Positions 42,015 through 53,644 of a stretch of DNA of 64,000 bases are shown here, piece by piece. The stretch covers positions 78,501 through 142,500 of the forward strand of contig JAHDVF020000450.1 of assembly GCA_022606425.2 (NCBI GenBank). The letters are read 5' to 3'. The translations under genes were made by a program, and so were the position numbers. The stretch is from Lepidostoma basale. Taxonomy: Eukaryota > Arthropoda > Insecta > Trichoptera > Lepidostomatidae. Position 1 is the first letter of the stretch. Each line of letters begins with the position of its first letter. The notes beneath the pieces were generated by a model. That model was not told where the DNA came from, searched no databases, and saw nothing but the letters and a program-made list of their open reading frames with translations.

Positions 42015-42375
42015 AAAACTAATTAACCATCACGCGGTCTCTCCGAAGGGGTAGACATAAAGAATAGACTGCCACATTTTTCTTTCCCGACATATTTCTC
42101 CCGCTTCCTCAACATTCATACATCGTGTCATGCACGCGCGTCGATTTCTCTGACTCCTCTCGTGGCCGACATATTTGATCGTGGCAAGTTTTCCGCGGTC
42201 TTCCTCTATTTCTGGTTTCATTTACATCGTTAAAATATACTTTTTTTTACCTTTCTTTCTTCATTCATTCTTTCCATGTGTCCAAACCATCTTAATGATC
42301 CTTTTATTATTTTGTTCATAACATGATCATATGCGCCACATTCACTTCTTATATTTTCATTTAATGCTTACAAAA
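42015..42375 (-). mobile_element. LINE-A 3' fragment
   Basis: Minus frames include [20 protein letters not shown] and EICRERKMWQSILYVYPFGE, ending ETA. A short deletion lies in the RGRPRKTWHDQ region. Confidence 0.75.
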
Positions 42376-42474
42376 ATTCCCATCACATGAAGACATGAAT
42401 TATCTGCTTCCTCGTTACATCTGAGATCTCGCCATTACCGTGATCATAATAACTGAGTTTGACTGTATAACATC

Positions 42475-42710
42475 ATATTTCACACCGTGAGTGTAAAACC
42501 GAGATAAGTGCAAATATACATTTTGGAGATAAGACATTTAAAGTAATATACCTATAAACCGAAAATCATTGGTTTATTAAAAAAAAAACAGTTTTTCCAA
42601 GCAATATGAAGTCTTTAAACTCCCATATCTCCAAAATTTATATTTGCAGTTATCTTGATTTAAATACTCGTGTTAAAAGGTGTTATTGTAGCAATTGAGA
42701 GGTTAAGTTT
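42475..42710. mobile_element. Foldback element
   Basis: Arms of about 75 bp (42480-42560 and 42610-42705) pair imperfectly, sharing GATAAGTGCAAATATACATT and its complement, with an A-rich loop. No recognisable coding. Confidence 0.6.
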
Positions 42711-43670
42711 TAGTTTTGTCATTCTGCAAAGCGGTTAATTTCCGAGATGCCCGCGTCTCCTTAATATTTCAACGTGAAGTGCTCTTAGTCTTTCAAATGA
42801 TCCTGTCCAAATCGTAAGATATTTTAATCGAAAATAAGTTTTCGCAATCGGCGTGTTTGTAATAATATTTTATAAAAATTATTTGCTTGCTTTAGAATTT
42901 ATTATAAGTACAAATTTTCATCCATTCCTTACAGAAAGTCCCGCGCTCCTTTGTTTGCAATTCATTAAATTATATCGTCTCTTGCAGCTACGAATTGTGT
43001 AGGCACCAATGTTTCCAATAATAGATTTTTACCCCATTTTTATGAAATAGTTCCATGGGTAATGGTGTGTTTCCTCACAGGCGACACCGCCATAAATTTG
43101 TGTTGTTTGTTTGTTGTAAATGTTTAAAATCAATGCCGTCTCGAAATCGCTGTTTACACGGATTCCACTATGCGACTGGCCATCATGTCGGCCCATTGAA
43201 ATTTCTCCATAGTTGCTCACGTTTTGGTAAATACTTTCAAGACTGCATGTTTAAAACAGTATGTTATATCGTAGCATAAATTAACTAATTTAAACGGTTT
43301 ATCCCATTGATATAAAAGTGTCGGTCAATTCATTCACCGTTCCCAATAACTAACTTAGTTTACGAGTCTTTTAATGAATTTTCTGTTTGTTTTAAATTAA
43401 TATTCTTAATATTAAGTATTCTGAAGTGATGTTAAGAAGATGACAGCGATACGTAGCTCTTGCTGGTGTAGGTAATTGAATTAATACTAAAAATATAATG
43501 ATAGAACCGTAATTACTTAGCACTTGATTATATAAAAGAACTGAATTGGTAATCCCGGACTTCCTTTCATAGTGCTCGTTTCAGATCGGTCGCCCAAACC
43601 CAATACATGTAATTTTCCACAGCCACCCTCGAAATGATAACACGTCTAAACAACTGATACTCAAACAGCT
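42711..43670. other. Non-coding stretch
   Basis: No gene supported. A short segment GCCGTCTCGAAATCGCTGTT (43137-43156) is shared in inverted form with a hairpin at 23202-23245. Overlapping frames at 43029-43279 on both strands have no recognisable motif. Confidence 0.3.
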
Positions 43671-43674
43671 CATT

Positions 43675-44140
43675 ATTTTTGTCCTGTCACACCTCCGTGG
43701 TGCATAGGGCCTCAAGGAACCTTCTCCACCCGACTATCGCATGCCTGATGCCTAACATCATCCCAAGTGAGGTCTGCTGCCTTAACCTCGTCCTCCAGGT
43801 AGCTCTAGGTCTGCCTTGCCTTCTTTTTCTCATCATAAGGGACCAGTCTAGTTCACCCCGAGCGACGCAGGCTGGGTTCCGTCTCAGAGTGTGCGTCTAA
43901 TTGGCTTTTCGCCTGCCATGGTCCAGAGAACGGCATTTGACACTGTTTGGGGCCAATAGATTTTGAATATTGAGCGAAGACATCTATTTATAAACACCTG
44001 GAGTTTACCAATAACGTCCGCGGTAGACTTCCAAGTCTCACATCCGTACAGCAGTACGTTTTTAACGCTACTGCTGAATATTTGGAGCTTGAGCTTTCTC
44101 GAAATGATACCGGAGCGCCATACAGGGCGAAGCATAGCAA
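43675..44140 (-). mobile_element. LINE-C copy
   Basis: Minus frames contain LRPVWRSGIISRKLKLQIFS, SSVKNVLLYGCETWKSTADV and CLRSIFKIYWPQTVSNAVLW. The RKWQWIGHTLR segment is partly deleted near 43890. The 3' tail begins at 43678. Confidence 0.8.
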
Positions 44141-44269
44141 ACAGCTAACGTGCCAAAATCACTTAAAAACGAATGCCGAAACAACGATTGTATGCTGTTC
44201 TGTATGTTGCATTTGTTTAACTGCAATTCCAAATTATAAATATAGTATCTTTTTGTTATTTTTTTCTTT

Positions 44270-44610
44270 TAATTGACCTGACGATCTGCGACACGGAAAT
44301 CATGTTTCCTGAGACGAAGAGGTCCAACTGTCTCTCCACATCTCTTTTCAAATCAAATCAGTTTATTATCTCGAAATGTTGCAATAATACCAGGAACGCA
44401 CGAGAGGAGAGATGGTTTGACTTGAGGAAGACGAGATACTCTTGTCTTAGGTGATCTTCCGGGAAGGGGATTTCCCAAGCGGCTGCATATCCGAGTCTGT
44501 CACTGTCCATTCTGGCTACATGGTCCCTCCAGTATCTTCTGGATCGAAAGCACCAAACGATATCCTCTATTTTGCAAATTTTTCTTATTTCAAATAATAA
44601 TTAAATCAAA
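44270..44610 (-). mobile_element. LINE-B2 fragment with nested LINE-E end
   Basis: The LINE-B2 3' part (as at 10466) is interrupted at about 44347-44450 by an antisense LINE-E 3' end (ATCAAATCAGTTTATTATCT onward). Confidence 0.65.
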
Positions 44611-45260
44611 CGATGATTTTTTTAAAAATTTTATTGCAAATTAGAATACGGGAAGAAGAATTTAAAAAAATATATATACCTATGTTGATAAAAATGTGTT
44701 TGTAGCAAATTTACTAGAAAGCTAAATTTGATATCATTTCATAACATATTTTATTATTACACAAAATAAATGATTCAACATGATATAAATGCTCACCTGA
44801 CAATGTAGTTTTTATTTGAGGGTGTTATCACCAACAACCAAAAGTGAGATATGAATTGGGTCTTATTCATAATACATTTGCACACAATTTTTATTGATTT
44901 TCAGTTTCAAATTCGGCTTCATTCTGAAGAATTTTGCTATTAAAAGATAGGGTTTGTTGCAAACATGGCAACCTCCACTTGAGTGTTGCAAAGCTGGCAA
45001 CACTCCAAAATGAAATTCATTATTTTACTTTAATTATCAACATAATTATGATTATTTCATGGCTGATTACTTTTAAAATACTAACTGGTTGAGATGAAAA
45101 TAATAAATATCGTAAAAAAGCGCATTTTATTAGTGTATCAGTTTTTTGCGATTTACTCAGAACATCTAATGATGGAGTTTGCTGGGTTTGCAAGTAATAC
45201 CCTCATTTATTTATATATATATATTTTTAAATCAAAATGTGTCTAATAAACTGTCAGTAA
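44611..45260. other. Non-coding stretch
   Basis: AT-rich, with no convincing frame. Two phrases (CACCTGACAATGTAGTT near 44795 and CAAAATGTGTCTAATAAACTG near 45233) also occur near 35825-35915, so an old dispersed repeat is likely. Confidence 0.35.
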
Positions 45261-46243
45261 GGTTTACCGTGCACTAAGCGGGCCAGGCTGCCGCAGCCAG
45301 AAATATTGAGCGGCCAGTTACAGCAACCAATGAGTCAATCGACGCGCGAAGGCCAGTGACCTTTCCGCCAAGCGATATGGACGTGGATGATCTTATAATT
45401 GTTTACCTTTTGTCTCGCAAGAAACGTAAAGCAAAGAAAAGACATTGGATTCATCATATTTTTCTAGAACGGCACTCGATACGTCTGGCCGCTACGACAT
45501 GTGCGCGAAGACTGACGGCAACCACATACAATCGCCTACTATTGTTCGCGCTAGTTCTGGCTGCTAGCAGCCAGCTGGTTGCCGTGCACTCATGCAGCAG
45601 CAAGACTCATTAAAGGCATTGCAAAAAAGTCCCATATAACACAACATCTCAAAGAACTTCACTGGTTTAAAAGTCCAGAAAGAATCCAGTATAAACTCTG
45701 CTAGACAGTCTTCAAAGCGCTACATGGAATGACACCAAATTATATATCTGACCTCTGTATAACGGACAGCCTAAATACAAGGAAATCCATACTTGGCTCG
45801 ACGAACTTCTCGTCAATAGGAAGATTAGTTGAGCCGAAGCGTTGCCCCAGTACAAATTTCGGGGATCGAGCGTTCGCGGTAGCCGGTCCATCAGCTTGGA
45901 ACAATCTCCCTTCACACCTCAGATGCATAAATGATCCGACAGATTTCAGATCTAAACTGAAAACCCATCTTTTTCATATTTCATACCCAATTTAAACATA
46001 TATACTTTGTTCTACTATACTTTTTGACCGATCCCGAAAATTTTAATGCGCCCTTGAGGCGATTACATCACAAAAACGGCGCTAAAAAAGTTAGCATATT
46101 ATTATTAATCAGACGCGTTCTAATGGCTGCCGCAACCAGAATATCGTGGTTGCCTAGTGCGCGCTCTCCCATACACCGCCATATGTCGGACTGGCTGCCG
46201 CAACCTGGTTGCGGAAACCTGGCTGCTTAGTGCGCTGTAAGCC
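45261..46243 (+). mobile_element. PIF/Harbinger element split by LINE-F
   Basis: Termini GGTTTACCGTGCACTAAGC and GCTTAGTGCGCTGTAAGCC, flanked by TAA (45258-45260 and 46244-46246). The frame at 45377 starts MDVDDLIIVYLLSRKKRKAK and KRHWIHHIF, the usual N-terminus of a Harbinger transposase. The catalytic part is missing. LINE-F occupies 45596-46110. Confidence 0.8.
45596..46110 (+). mobile_element. LINE-F (CR1/L2-like) 3' end
   Basis: Contains QHLKELHWFKSPERIQYKLC, then FGDRAFAVAGPSAWNNLPSH and LRCINDPTDFRSKLKTHLFH, stop, an ACATCACAAAAACGGCGCT end and an ATT tail. The first part has a stop. It is inserted in the Harbinger element. Confidence 0.85.
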
Positions 46244-46381
46244 TAAAAGAAACAGGTCACCCATATATCAAAGTAAAAGTAATTTAAACTTATTGAAAGT
46301 TAAGGCATTAACACTGGAATTCCATAATAATCTACTTTGGAAATTAAAAAAACATTGTTTAAACCACTTTAAAATACACGA

Positions 46382-46414
46382 CATGTTTCAGAGGATACCT
46401 CCATCTTCAGGTGT
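46382..46414 (-). ncRNA. Hammerhead-ribozyme-like motif
   Basis: The minus strand reads CTGAAGA, stem II GGAGG/CCTC around TAT, and GAAACATGTC. It has the same order as the motif at 39457, with stem III closed by ACATGT. Confidence 0.5.
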
Positions 46415-46451
46415 AAAAATATAACAAAAACTAAACAAAGAAATTTGATTG

Positions 46452-46630
46452 TATCTCAATAGAGACGAAGATGCAAACTGGAAACTGAATATGGTTGATC
46501 AAGGTGTTTACAGGACTTATGACCTGTCATTGGTTGGGTTAAGCGCACGCTTTATGTAATCACAACATTCCCCATTCCACCTATTTCTTTATGACCATGT
46601 AAGACAAATTTTTGGAGGTTGTACGATATC
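46452..46630. repeat. Dispersed 180-bp repeat, copy 2
   Basis: Direct copy of 15553-15735, sharing GGACTTATGACCTGTCA and GGTTGGGTTAAGCGCACGC. Confidence 0.7.
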
Positions 46631-47279
46631 TCGTATATATGTTACAAATCTATGCTTATCTTCACATGTCAGTTTCAATACGCCATCTATGGAGATTAAT
46701 TTTTAGCATTTAGCAAACTACTTTATTATCCAGTATTCATATACAAGTATAAGTATACATTCACAAAAAATATTTGTAAACCAAATGCAAATTAATCATT
46801 TATTAATTTCTATATAAATTATATATTTTCAAATGTATGTTTTTTCTAAATTATATTATCATTGTGTTATTTAATATTTTACTGTTGAAAATAATTGTTA
46901 GTACCTACTTATAACAAATAGCCCAACTTAATTTTTAATTTTTGTATTGTATTTTAAATGCGTTTTTTATTAGTCTTTCTTGGTTTAGTTTTTGTTATAT
47001 TTTTACACCTGAAGATGTCGTGTATTTTAATATTTTTTTATATTAAAAAGTGGTTTAAGCAATCTTTTTATAAATTCCCAAAGTAAAATAGAAAAATTTG
47101 TAAACTAGCGACACTTGGTGATGGTGCATGCATGGTAATCTGTACAGTAGAACGTCGTTTATCCGGACGCCAGTTAACCTCCCAGAGATGATGAATCTCC
47201 GATTATTTTTTCAGCCCTGTAGAGTAATGCAATCCTTTTTATGTATGTCTATGTACTACATACATACTTGTTCACTAAC

Positions 47280-47780
47280 TTACCATCACGCCGTCTCTCC
47301 TAAGGAGTACGCAGAAAGAATGGTCTGCCACACTTTTCTTTCCTGACATATTTCTCTCGATTCCTCAACAGTCATACATCGTGTCGTGCACGCGCGTCGA
47401 TTTCTCTGACTCCTCACGTGGCCGACATTCAATATTTGATTTATTTGATCGTGCCACGTTTTCCTCGGTCTTTCTCCATTTCTAGTTCCATTTACATCGT
47501 TAGCATATAATATTTTTACCATTCTTTCTTTACATGTGTACAAACCATCTTAATGATCCTTTCATTATTTTGTTCATAACACCATCATTCGCACCGCATT
47601 CACTTTTTATATTTTCATTCTACACTCTATCATACACAGAGTATCCACACATTCGTCTAAGAGATCTCATTTCTACTGCATTTATTCTACTTTCATCCTT
47701 CTTTTGCCAGTTCCATGCTTCGCTTCTATACATAAGGATCGGAACAAGAACACCATTGTGCACTGCCATTTTTACAATAA
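47280..47780 (-). mobile_element. LINE-A 3' part
   Basis: Minus frames read [50 protein letters not shown], then RSQRNRRACTTRCMTVEESR and EICQERKVWQTILSAYSLGE, TA. One frameshift near 47540. No TTAG tail beyond 47275. Confidence 0.8.
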
Positions 47781-48136
47781 ATTGAAAAAAATTAGCGCCT
47801 GTTTGATTATCCGGAAAAATCGGTATCCGGAACACCTCCGGTCCCAATTAGTCCTGATAAACGACGTTTTACGTAGATGGGAACGTGGAGTGTAGAGTGC
47901 AACATATAATTAAAATATTCTATACAAATATTAATAGATTTTTCAGTTTGTAGCAAATTTGCTACACCATGCAATGGAGGGTTTTGCTGCTTTCGATAAA
48001 AAATATCACTGAACTTTCCCAAGATGGTGTGTTGAAGAACGTCAATTTCTCATTGAAAATACCTGGTCTATAAAGCAATATGTACATATGTACCTTAGGA
48101 GTTTAACACGGGATGAAGCTCTTTTTTTCTATTTAA

Positions 48137-49188
48137 CCCTTAAAGGCCGGCAAGAATTCAAAACATCGGAACGCTCTTGTAAACAATTAAATTACTCCTC
48201 ACACTAAATACATAAAAATATCAAATAAATTGTATTTTGTAGTCAAATGTTTCACATTTTTTATCTAGCAAAAATAATCAGACTTTTATTGTTTCATTTT
48301 GAGTTTAAGAAAACAAATAAAAATATATTACATTGAAAATGTTGTTTATAAATGAAACTAAAACATCGCGCCGTTGATAACTAATAATGATATAAGAGTC
48401 ACCCTAAGTAAACACCCTCAATATCAAAGATTCCGACACAGTACGAGAAACCATAACTTCGTAGTTCGGCGATTATGCAACTGTGTGTGTGATGATTGGC
48501 CGCGAGCCGTGATCCGTATGGAACACGCAATGCAAAAAAAATAAATTAAATTAAATCTTTGTATAAAAATGATGAAAGTTTAACTCTAAATCACAGAGAA
48601 TACGTAATAGTATATAATACACATTTTTACTTTTGGTCCGTCGTAGTAATTTTACGCGATATAACACGTTAAACACGGAGAATATATCGCACGCTTAATA
48701 GAACACCGGCTTAACTCAAAAAAGCAAGTTTTGCTCAATCTGACATGAGTCGGTGTTTTAACAAAAACAGTCGAAAAACACGTACAAATGGATAGCGTTA
48801 ACATTGTGAACGATTATCGTACGTACGAATGGATAGCGTTAACATTGTGAACGATTATCGTACGTACAAATGAATAGTGTTAACATTGTGAACGATATTC
48901 GTACGTAAGAATGGATAGCGTTAACATTGTGAACGATTATCGTACGTACGAATGGATAGCGTTAACATTGTGAACGATTATCGTACGTACAAATGAATAA
49001 TGTTAACATTGTGAACGATTATCGTAGGTACGAATGAATAGTGTTAACATTGTGAAAAATAGATGGATAGCGTGAACACAAGCCACTGTCTAATGTTAAC
49101 TCAATTATGACCTAAACCGTGATCGTTCAGTTTACTATTAAGCGAGCGATATGCGGACTGCTATTGTAGCCAGCCGGCCTATAAGGGT
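48137..49188. mobile_element. TTAA (piggyBac-type) non-autonomous element, copy 2
   Basis: Termini CCCTTAAAGGCCGGC and the complement of CCCTTATAGGCCGGC, flanked by TTAA (48133-48136 and 49189-49192). Internal sequence equals copy 1 (6706-7290) in inverted orientation, with an added segment that contains a 41-bp minisatellite. Confidence 0.85.
48787..49062. repeat. 41-bp minisatellite inside the TTAA element
   Basis: About seven units, each with GGATAGCGTTAACATTGTGA and ACGATTATCGTACGTAC. Unit starts fall every 41 bp from 48787. A dyad within the unit (CGTACGTACG) may help form hairpins. Confidence 0.9.
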
Positions 49189-49192
49189 TAAA

Positions 49193-49913
49193 TTGTAGTA
49201 AAAGTTAAGATTTTATGTTGGTCAACCTGTCTGTTAATGACTAATTAACCCCTCGTCCGGAACTTGGAAAGGATCCGACAGATTGTGGAAATGGTGAGAA
49301 AAGATCAATGTTATTATACGAAGCTATGTAAGGTATGAATTATATATTTAATACGGATTAAAATGTCTGTCTTCACTCTGAACGTGACCGGGATACAATT
49401 GTTTACATCAGCATATTATTATAGAATTTTATCGAGTAATTTTCGCATGCTAGGTTAATATTTTATTTTAAATAGCAATAATAGTAAAACTGTCGTCATG
49501 TTTTCAAAATAAAGTGATATGTATTTTTTTAAATTCAAAAGTTGAATCAATCATGTTTTTACATTCAATTTTACACACTTTACGTAAAGTTGCTTATTAA
49601 TTTTTTTTTTTATAATATCAGCGATCCGATTATTATTATTTATTTATTGAAAATTGGAAAAGTCTCGTTTCGAATCAAGATGGAGTAATACTTTTAAAAC
49701 GTACGGATTGAATTTGATGTAATAAAGTCACAAAACTTTATTTTGAAAGTGTAATAAAATAATGGTCTTTATTTTTAGGATTATTTTAGAATTTTGGGTT
49801 TCGTGATGTAACACTTTGTAATAATAAATAAATTTCTAAGAAAAGTAATGTTTTATTGAAATCGCAGTAGAAGTTGTTTTAACCCTTAACTTGGCATGCC
49901 TGAAAGGTTACGT
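49193..49913. other. Non-coding stretch
   Basis: AT-rich, with no gene seen. TTAACCCTTAACTTGGC at 49880-49896 looks like one end of another TTAA element, but no partner was found. Confidence 0.3.
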
Positions 49914-50815
49914 AAATCAAATCAGTTTATTTTCTCAAAAGATATTACAAACATAATACCAGGAACGCATGAGAGATGATTCGACATTAGGAATACAAGA
50001 TACTCTCCAAAGTCAAGAGTATTCGTCTTCTAAATGAGGCCGCCAGGGCAAGAGTGGTCTAACCCCAAATTTAGACAATGGAGATAAATGCGATTGAAAA
50101 TTTGACGTTGGGTTAGGGTCTTCTTTAGTGTTAAACCTTGTTTGTTTGGTGAATGTCTTCAGAATAGTATTTTGAAATATTGGGAAATATAAAGTTTAAG
50201 GATATTTTTTGATGGTTACTTATAATAGACCACATTTGACTCCATATATTTTGATTTTTGTCAGAGAAACAGAAGTATATATGGCGATATCTTTGTTGCC
50301 ACTTGGAAATGGTGGTTAGATTAATTTTTCTTTTATAGTAGGTCACATATAGGTGTGGGTTAGACCAGTAACTCAATTTTTCAAAAAAAGTTGGTTAGAC
50401 CACTCTTGTCCTAGTGGCCTCAAATGTACTTTCACGAATATGAAAGACGTCGATCTCCGAAGCGATCATGTTCAGCAGTTTGATTGCTATCACCAGAGGC
50501 AGGTTGGTTCTGCATGCTGGGAGATAAAACAGTCTGTGCTGATGCTGTCGAAGATAACCATCTGGAACATAAAGATGGATAGCCTCCAAGATAGCGGAGT
50601 TCTCAAAGAATCCCTTGATAAGTCTGAAGAAATGGGTAAGTACCCATCTCTTCTTATCTGCAAACTATTGGTCCCCAGCATGCCCAAGAGGAATGCAGTG
50701 AGATAAAGCCACGGATAGCTACCAAACTCCCTCATGTAGAGATATCTCAGAAATCTTTTCTGAACCCTCTCTAACATGAGAGAGTATCTCGCCTCATGGG
50801 GATTCCATATAAAAT
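49914..50815 (-). mobile_element. LINE-E copy split by a 386-bp MITE
   Basis: Minus-strand pieces encode [59 protein letters not shown] and [13 protein letters not shown]. After the MITE come the last codons and the AATCAAATCAGTTTATTTTC 3' end at 49917. A tandem-like 45-bp repeat (CTGGGTTCG to GAATATTA) recurs at 50817 and 50958 upstream. Confidence 0.8.
50036..50421. mobile_element. 386-bp MITE with 29-bp terminal repeats
   Basis: Starts GAGGCCGCCAGGGCAAGAGT and ends with the inverted partner (CACTCTTGTCCTAGTGGCCTC), 29 bp with three mismatches. Flanked by AAAT (50032-50035 and 50422-50425). Removing it restores the LINE-E sequence. Superfamily unclear. Confidence 0.85.
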
Positions 50816-51002
50816 TCTGGGTTCGTGCATCACTGGGAAGGGTGTGTGTGGGAATATTAATCCCGGGCCACATACGAGTACTAACTAATTGCACATGCGC
50901 AGCTACAAAGTTGTATCATCCACACTACGCTTGGGCCAGAGGCACAGCCGCAACAAACTCTGGGTTCGCGCATCACTGGGAAGGGGGTATGTGCGAATAT
51001 TA

Positions 51003-51168
51003 GGTGTAGACCGGAGGGGCAGGCAGAGAGGATGGACCGCCATACTACTCTGTCCTGACATACCGCTCGAGCTTCTTCTATGTCATATATAGTAACATGC
51101 ACGCCCGTCGATTTTTCTGACTCAAAATGTGGCCGCATTTTAGATTTTGATTAATTTGGTCATGCTTC
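51003..51168 (-). mobile_element. LINE-A 3' fragment
   Basis: Antisense LINE-A end (GGCAGGCAGAGAGGATGGAC to TTGATTAATTTGGTCATGC), coding [19 protein letters not shown] on the minus strand. Confidence 0.7.
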
Positions 51169-51249
51169 CTTTGGGAGAAAAATACCACCTCCTTCGACTG
51201 ATAGTAAGATAGAGGGACGTCGGGGAGTTGGTAAAACGCAGTTGTCCTG

Positions 51250-51725
51250 GTTATCATCATCAGCCGTTTGCCATCCACTGCTGAATGTAGGCCTCTCCCA
51301 AAGCCCGCCACCACCCCCTGTCCATTGCTGCTCCCATCCATCTATGTCCAGCAATCCTCTTCAGATCATCGGTCCACCGGGCAGGGGGACGTCCAACTTT
51401 GCGGAATCCTGTACGTGGTCTCCAATCCAGAACCCGTCTTCCCCATCGACCGTCGGTTCTCCGACAGATATGTCCAGCCCACCGCCACTTCAGCCCGCCC
51501 ATCCGCAGAGCCACCTCAGTCACCTTGGTTTGTTGACGAATGAATTCGTTTCTTAATCTGTCCCTCAAGGTTATTCCAAGCATGGCTCTCTCCATGGCGC
51601 ACTGGGCGACCTTGAATCTGTAGACTAGACCTTTGTCAGTGTCCACGTCTCGGCTCCGTACGTCATGACTGGCAAGAGGCACTGGTTGAAGATTTGAAGA
51701 CTTGTCCTGGTTGCGGAACATAAAA
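51250..51725 (-). mobile_element. LINE-B copy
   Basis: The minus frame reads FKVAQCAMERAMLGITLRDR, LRNEFIRQQTKVTEVALRMG, LKWRWAGHICRRTDGRWGRR, GRPPARWTDDLKRIAG and LGEAYIQQWMANG, stop. The 5' part (SASCQSxMTYGAETWTLT) is frameshifted. Confidence 0.8.
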
Positions 51726-51726
51726 T

Positions 51727-51850
51727 AATGGACAGATATGACCAGAGTTCAGAATCTGTTCCAAGTGGAGCAGGACAGAGATGCATTTGCTGCAGTGATC
51801 GCCAACGTTGGGGGGGACCTGACACGGCACCGGAAGAAGATGCTTTCCTA
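51727..51850 (+). mobile_element. LINE-D 3' scrap
   Basis: Sense LINE-D end: VEQDRDAFAAVIANVGGDLT-like coding (frame-shifted), including GTGATCGCCAACGTTGGGGG. Confidence 0.6.
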
Positions 51851-51854
51851 GGAT

Positions 51855-52160
51855 TTCCACGGCTTCTCTATTCACTCACACTGCTTGCATACATCATTTT
51901 AAATATTCTTCTCCCATCCATTCGTTCCATATATCCAAACCATCTCAGCGATCCTTTTTAATTTTACTCATGATGTAATCACTACGTTTACACTTCTTCT
52001 TTATTTCGTCTTTCGGAATTTAGTTTTCTGACACATTCTTCTCAGTGATCACATTTCTACTTCATTTATCATACTTTCATCATTATTTAGCCAGCTTCAA
52101 GCTTCACTTCCATGCACAGGGTTGGCGCTAGAACTCCATTATGTACTGGTTACAATTTTC
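51855..52160 (-). mobile_element. LINE-A diverged fragment
   Basis: Antisense to the MERMD to SEAWSWxK region, with CATCCATTCGTTCCATATATC and CTTCAAGCTTCACTTCCATG. No open frame. Confidence 0.6.
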
Positions 52161-52209
52161 CTTTAGTGGATTTATTTCTATTTGCAGTGTCTGACAATGC
52201 CCTCACAAG

Positions 52210-52685
52210 GTGAATCAAATTTGTAACTATTGTTCATGTATGTTAAGGTGTTACGTGTGGTCTCTTCTGTTATATGGGTGTGAGACATGGACATTAAAAG
52301 TAAACACAATGAACCGGTTAGAGGCATTTGAAATGTGGCTTCACCGAAGAATGTTCAGGATCCCATGGACAGACAGAGTGACGAACACAGAAGTCCTGAA
52401 TCGTGCAGGAGTAAATAGAGAGCTGCTGACATTGATCAAATTCTGCAAGATTTCAAATCTGGGTCGAGTTCTATGAGGAGAGAAATATCGCCTGCTGCAT
52501 CTGATTTTGAAGGGAAAAGTGGAGGGGGGCAGGGAGAAGGCAGATCTCTTGGCTGTGCAATGTGAGGGAATGGACAGGAATCGAAACTGTGGAGGAGCTA
52601 TTCCGGACAGCGCAGGATAGGCAAGAGTTTACCAGATTGATCGCCAACGTCGGGGGGACCTGACAGGGTACTTTAAGAAGAAGTT
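52210..52685 (+). mobile_element. LINE-D copy
   Basis: Reads SLLLYGCETWTLKVNTMNRL, EAFEMWLHRRMFRIPWTDRV, TNTEVLNRAGVNRELLTLIK, then frameshifts to the GREKADLLAVQ and IANVGGT end. Same family as 54190-54600. Confidence 0.8.
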
Positions 52686-52804
52686 CATGAATATTTTTTT
52701 ATATATATACTCGTATTATAAATAAAAACTCAATGTGCAACCAAAAAAGCAATCGTGTTTTTTAATACATATTCGTATTGTAATGAATTTTTACCAAATT
52801 AAAA

Positions 52805-53630
52805 CCACACTTCATCAGGGGTACCACAAGGGTCCAATTTAGGACCTTTACTTTTCACGATGTTCATTAATGATAGTTTTCAGACTCTGTCGGATTGCTT
52901 GAAGCTCCAGTGTGGCATTCGGAGCATAACCCAATGGAATAAACGTAGCAAATTATTATTAAACATCTCCATGTTAGGAATGCCAATATATTTTCCAACA
53001 CTCGGGTACTTCGGGTATTGTATAATTCCTTGGTAAGAAGTCGGCTGGATTCCATTATTTGGTCACCGCGTGAGATCGGATATTCTCTAATGGTGGAGCG
53101 AGTACAATTTTTTTTGCATTTTCTTTAGCTCGGGTGGTGTGGTTATTACCCGTGGCTCTTTCCGCCTGAATTCTTGCTAGGTATGCTAAGCTACCAATCA
53201 TTGGAGAGAAGGAGGAATATTCACTTGGGAGTTCACTTCTTTCAGCTAATTGGCGGCCGTATACATAACTCGGATGTCCTGAGTGATGTAAGTCTATTTG
53301 TCCCTGTTAATTATATTAATAATTACCTTCATCAAAGACACCACAAATTGTTTTATTTGCCACGTTGCAGAACCAACCTGCCGATGGTTATGCTTGTGGG
53401 TAGAGCAATTTCATTTCTTAATTCTTAAGGAGGTCGACATATTTCGTGATAGTGTGAGTTGCCTCAGGGATGCAATATCAATGTTATGATTCTTTCTAAT
53501 TCTTACTCTTTAGGTTTTTTATGTTTATGTTTCTCTTATAAATTCGGATTATGTAATTGCAAATGATCTGGAATCATGTCTGTAATGTTTGTGATTTTCA
53601 TTCAAATATATGAAATGACATTGTGACTTT
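52805..53630 (+). mobile_element. LINE-E copy including RT motif
   Basis: Begins SGVPQGSNLGPLLFTMFIND, the conserved RT block that precedes the FADD box, then DCLKLQCGIRSITQWNKRSK and, after a deletion, LGMLSYQSLERRRNIHLGVH, LFYLPRCRTNLPMVMLVGRA. The 3' end is the same as at 605. Confidence 0.85.
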
Positions 53631-53644
53631 GTGACTGTCTCAAT

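Larger units (their letters stand above)
46340..47075. mobile_element. Foldback element with a hammerhead-like arm and an internal repeat
   Basis: Arms 46340-46440 and 46985-47075 are inverted (AAAACCACTTTAAAATACACGA and its complement; TTTTTACACCTGAAGATG). The left arm, read on the minus strand, has the full hammerhead-like order. The right arm has lost the middle of it. The 180-bp dispersed repeat (46452-46630) is inside. Confidence 0.65.

Noticed and set aside
43029..43279. Overlapping frames on both strands as a small gene
   Set aside because: No motif, no splice or codon signal, and AT-rich context. No support beyond length.
48787..49062. CRISPR-like array
   Set aside because: The 41-bp units are contiguous, with no unique spacers, and lie inside a eukaryotic TTAA element.
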